This document shows positions 61,630 through 64,000 of a stretch of DNA of 64,000 nucleotides, one piece after another. The position numbers and the translations under genes are program-made. Source of the DNA: CAZIVP01 sp964542915. Its GTDB lineage: Bacteria; Calditrichota; Calditrichia; Calditrichales; Calditrichaceae. The stretch's first letter is position 1. Each line of letters opens with the position of its first letter. The notes beneath the pieces were generated by a model that worked only from the letters and a program-made list of their open reading frames with translations, ran no database searches and was not told the origin of the DNA. The DNA is taken from the NCBI GenBank assembly GCA_964542915.1, contig CAZIVP010000003.1, positions 366,084 through 430,083 of the forward strand. Direction: 5' to 3'.

Positions 61630-62175
61630 CTACTTTTCCAGTTCCACCTGCAAGAAATCCAATTCAACAGGTGTTGGGCGGCCGAAAATGCTAATATTTA
61701 CTTTTACTTTATTTTTCTCTTCGTTAATTTCTTCAACAAAACCGGTAAAATCGTTAAACGGACCGTCGATCACGCGGATAGGGTCGCCCACTTTATAAGG
61801 TACGGATACTTTACCGCGCACTTCCGTTTCGCGACTTTTTTCTATCTTACCCAAAATACTCCGCACCTCCGATTCGCGCAGAGGAACCGGCTCATTCCGG
61901 GGCCCCACAAAACTAACGACGCCCGGTGCATTGACAATGACGTGTTTTGTCTGTTTATCCAATACCATTTCAATGAGCATATAACCCGGAAAAAAAACTT
62001 TGTTTTTAACGCGCTTTTTACCGTCTTTCATTTCAATAATGTTTTCTGACGGAATAATGATATGCCCGACTTTTTCTTCGATTCCCTGTAAGTTAACTTC
62101 ATTTTCGATATGCGCTTTTACCCGAGCCTCTTTACCGGAGTAGACCCTTAATGCATACCATTTCTTTTCAGCCAC
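61630..62175 (-). CDS. nusG: Transcription elongation factor NusG
   Basis: 181 residues. KKWYALRVYSGKEARVKAHI (NGN domain), KVFFPGYMLIEMVLDKQTKH, and the KOW domain VGDPIRVIDGPFNDFTGFVE. Couples RNA polymerase to S10 and Rho. Directly downstream of secE. Confidence 0.97.
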   Translation of the reverse strand: MAEKKWYALRVYSGKEARVKAHIENEVNLQGIEEKVGHIIIPSENIIEMKDGKKRVKNKVFFPGYMLIEMVLDKQTKHVIVNAPGVVSFVGPRNEPVPLRESEVRSILGKIEKSRETEVRGKVSVPYKVGDPIRVIDGPFNDFTGFVEEINEEKNKVKVNISIFGRPTPVELDFLQVELEK

Positions 62176-62201
62176 GATTATACACCTCGTGAAATAACGA
62201 T

Positions 62202-62384
62202 TTAATAGAAAATTTGCACTAAATTAGAAAAGACCAAATCCGCTAAAAAGATAAATATTGTAAAAACAATACTCACAACGATGACGATAACGGTCGAATT
62301 GAGCAATTCTTCCCGCGTCGGCCAGGAAACTTTGTTCATTTCGGTTTTAACGTCTTCCAGAAACTTTTGAATTTTTTTAATCAT
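62202..62384 (-). CDS. secE: SecE preprotein translocase subunit
   Basis: 60 residues, the short single-helix form. MIKKIQKFLEDVKTEMNKVS and WPTREELLNSTVIVIVV lead into one membrane helix. Clamps SecY. Between tRNA-Trp and nusG. Confidence 0.96.
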   Translation of the reverse strand: MIKKIQKFLEDVKTEMNKVSWPTREELLNSTVIVIVVSIVFTIFIFLADLVFSNLVQIFY

Positions 62385-62423
62385 CGTTTTTTAGCACTCC
62401 TTAAATAAAGGCAAAAAAATCAG

Positions 62424-62497
62424 CAGGCGTGGAGGGACTCGAACCCCCAACCCCTGGTTTTGGAGACCAGTGCTCTAGCCAATTGAGCTACACGCCT
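62424..62497 (-). tRNA. tRNA-Trp (CCA)
   Basis: 74 bases. Acceptor stem AGGCGTG pairs with CACGCCT. D arm is GCTCAATTGGCTAGAGC, anticodon stem CTGGT with loop CTCCAAA and ACCAG (anticodon CCA), T arm TTGGGGGTTCGAGTCCCTCCA. No encoded CCA end. It lies between rpmG and secE. Confidence 0.96.
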
Positions 62498-62509
62498 AGC
62501 TGTCTTTTA

Positions 62510-62659
62510 CTATTTTGTTTCTTTATGCATCGTCCGGGCGTTACAGTTAGGACAAAACTTTTTATACTCCACACGCCCGCTGTGCTTTCTTTTGTTCTTG
62601 GTAGTTGTATAGTTGCGATGATTACAGTTTTTACAAGCTATTATTATAATATCTCTCAC
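62510..62659 (-). CDS. rpmG: 50S ribosomal protein L33, four-cysteine form
   Basis: 49 residues from a GTG codon at 62659 (AAGGA nine bases upstream). Reads MRDIIIIACKNCNHRNYTTT then KNKRKHSGRVEYKKFCPNCN and ARTMHKETK. Both CxxC pairs (CKNC and CPNC) are intact, so this is the zinc-binding type. Between tuf and tRNA-Trp. Confidence 0.96.
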   Translation of the reverse strand: MRDIIIIACKNCNHRNYTTTKNKRKHSGRVEYKKFCPNCNARTMHKETK

Positions 62660-62689
62660 AACACTTATCCTTCTTTATCGCTCGATTTG

Positions 62690-63880
62690 CTATTCAATAA
62701 TTTCCGAAACAACACCGGCGCCTACCGTACGTCCACCCTCACGGATCGCAAATCGCAACTCTTTTTCCATCGCGATCTCTTTTAACAACGTCACCTCGAC
62801 CGTTACATTATCGCCGGGCATCACCATCTCTACGCCTTCCGGCAACTGGACATCGCCCGTAACATCTGTCGTACGAAAATAAAACTGAGGTCGATAGCCA
62901 TTAAAAAACGGCGTATGCCGGCCGCCTTCGTCTTTCGTTAATACATAGACCTCGCCTTTGAATTTCGTGTGCGGTGTGATCGAACCCGGCTTGGCTACAA
63001 CCTGACCGCGCTGCAAATCCTCTTTGTTCACACCCCGCAGCAATAAGCCCACATTGTCGCCCGCTTCGCCGCGATCCAGTATCTTGCGGAACATCTCAAC
63101 CCCGGTTACAACCGTCTTGCGATGCTCGCCCAATCCGATGATCTCAACTTCTTCGCCTACCGTTACTACGCCGCGCTCAATTCGGCCCGTTCCTACCGTA
63201 CCGCGACCCGTAATCGAAAATACATCCTCTATCGGCATTAAAAACGGCTTGTCAATATCGCGCTGAGGCGTCGGAATATAATCATCAACAGCATCCATCA
63301 ATTCGTAGATGCATTTGTTCTTCTCGTCATCCGTCGGGTTGTTCAACGCTTCCAAGGCGCTGCCCTTGATGATCGGAATATCGTCGCCCGGAAACTCATA
63401 CGAACTCAGCAACTCACGTAGCTCAAGCTCCACTAACTCCAACAGCTCCGGATCGTCTACCTGATCCGTCTTGTTTAAAAACACGACTATGCTCGGTACG
63501 TTTACCTGGCGCGCTAACAAAATGTGCTCGCGCGTCTGAGGCATCGGACCATCCGCCGCGCTAACTACCAAAATCGCGCCGTCCATCTGCGCAGCGCCCG
63601 TAATCATATTCTTTACATAGTCCGCATGACCAGGACAGTCAACATGGGCGTAATGACGCTTCTCCGTCGAATACTCAACATGCGCCGTCGCAATCGTGAT
63701 GCCGCGCTCGCGCTCCTCAGGTGCGTTGTCAATACTGTCGAAAGAACGAAACTCCGCCGAACCCTTCGATGACAATGCCTGCGTCATCGCAGCCGTCAAC
63801 GTCGTCTTGCCGTGATCTACGTGACCTATCGTACCAATGTTCACATGTGGCTTGCTTCTATCAAACTTCTGCTTTGCCAT
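62690..63880 (-). CDS. tuf: Elongation factor Tu (copy next to tRNA-Thr)
   Basis: 396 residues from ATG 63880, which has GGAGG upstream. Same protein as 47093-48283 residue for residue, but with a TAG stop. Placed after tRNA-Thr and before rpmG/tRNA-Trp/secE, the tufB position. P-loop GHVDHGKTT and NKTD motifs as in the other copy. Confidence 0.98.
   Translation of the reverse strand: MAKQKFDRSKPHVNIGTIGHVDHGKTTLTAAMTQALSSKGSAEFRSFDSIDNAPEERERGITIATAHVEYSTEKRHYAHVDCPGHADYVKNMITGAAQMDGAILVVSAADGPMPQTREHILLARQVNVPSIVVFLNKTDQVDDPELLELVELELRELLSSYEFPGDDIPIIKGSALEALNNPTDDEKNKCIYELMDAVDDYIPTPQRDIDKPFLMPIEDVFSITGRGTVGTGRIERGVVTVGEEVEIIGLGEHRKTVVTGVEMFRKILDRGEAGDNVGLLLRGVNKEDLQRGQVVAKPGSITPHTKFKGEVYVLTKDEGGRHTPFFNGYRPQFYFRTTDVTGDVQLPEGVEMVMPGDNVTVEVTLLKEIAMEKELRFAIREGGRTVGAGVVSEIIE
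62691..63880 (-). repeat. tuf direct repeat, copy 2 (pairs with 47094-48283)
   Basis: Second member of the ~1190-base identical pair. Identity begins within the stop codon and ends at the initiator ATG; the ribosome-binding regions differ between copies (CTCCGAAG-side here, different bases at 48284 onward). Confidence 0.9.
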
Positions 63881-63930
63881 CGCCAAACCTCCGAAGTTAC
63901 AACCTTAAAAATCTACAAATTTACAAACCG

Positions 63931-64000
63931 AGCTCACGACCGGACTTGAACCGGTGACCTCATCCTTACCAAGGATGTGCTCTACCGACTGAGCTACGTG
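63931..64000 (-). tRNA. tRNA-Thr (GGT), 5' end cut by window edge
   Basis: 70 bases visible; about three 5' acceptor bases lie beyond the window. D arm AGCTCAGTCGGTAGAGC, anticodon stem CATCC, loop TTGGTAA (anticodon GGT), stem GGATG, T arm CACCGGTTCAAGTCCGGT, acceptor 3' strand CGTGAGC. It precedes tuf, the conserved tRNA-Thr-tuf linkage. Confidence 0.93.

Noticed and set aside
62690..63880. Second tuf as a possible assembly duplication
   Set aside because: Flanks differ (tRNA-Thr/rpmG against fusA/rpsJ), the stop codon differs, and two tuf genes in these two contexts are common in bacteria.
1..64000. CRISPR arrays, insertion sequences, prophage or toxin-antitoxin genes
   Set aside because: No regularly spaced repeats, transposases, integrases or small toxin-like pairs were seen; the window is compact core genome.

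Overview
The window is a contiguous piece of a bacterial chromosome with almost everything on the minus strand. It joins a complete-looking motility and chemotaxis region (1-32100) to a large transcription/translation region (32480-64000). The organism is a motile bacterium with a polar-type flagellar system: FlhF/FlhG are present, a sigma-54 activator sits inside the cluster, and CheZ, MotE-like and TIGR02530-like proteins occur. Gene content and protein style suggest a deep-branching lineage of the FCB/Calditrichota kind. That placement is an inference from general impression, not from a search.

Motility region, read in the direction of transcription (high to low coordinates). A first unit runs cheY - cheZ - small Cys protein - fapA (DUF342) - GAF protein with a degenerate GGDEF-like tail - receiver/coiled-coil protein. 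It starts behind a sigma-54-like promoter. Next come an NtrC/FlrC-type sigma-54 activator and, overlapping it by 4 bases, a CheD-HDOD fusion. A decayed CheY-like receiver lies alone on the plus strand at 24133-24525. Then follows one long structural unit: flgB, flgC, a small unknown, fliE, fliF, fliG, fliH, fliI, fliJ, motE-like, fliK, flgD, a TIGR02530-like gene, flgE, motA, motB, fliL, fliM, fliN/fliY, fliO. After a second sigma-54-like promoter come fliP, fliQ, fliR, flhB, flhA, flhF, flhG, a small membrane protein and the start of a sigma factor, probably fliA, cut by the window edge. Three sigma-54-like sites (upstream of cheY, flgB and fliP) all keep GG-N10-GT spacing with TTGT rather than TTGC at -12. 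The local activator carries GSFSGA in place of GAFTGA.

Translation region, again from high to low: tRNA-Thr (partial) - tuf - rpmG - tRNA-Trp - secE - nusG - rplK - rplA - rplJ - rplL - rpoB - rpoC - rpsL - rpsG - fusA - tuf - rpsJ - rplC - rplD - rplW - rplB - rpsS - rplV - rpsC - rplP - rpmC - rpsQ - rplN - rplX - rplE - rpsN - rpsH - rplF - rplR - rpsE - rpmD - rplO - secY - map - infA - rpmJ - rpsM - rpsK - rpsD - rpoA - rplQ. It ends in a clear rho-independent terminator. The rif, str, S10, spc and alpha clusters are fused end to end in conserved order. The two tuf genes encode identical proteins, look identical at DNA level, and differ at the stop codon.

The translation part is conventional. 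The points most worth following up are the sigma-54 promoter/activator pairing, the CheD-HDOD fusion, the GAF/degenerate-GGDEF protein with its receiver partner, the decayed receiver, and several small unknown genes embedded in the flagellar operons.
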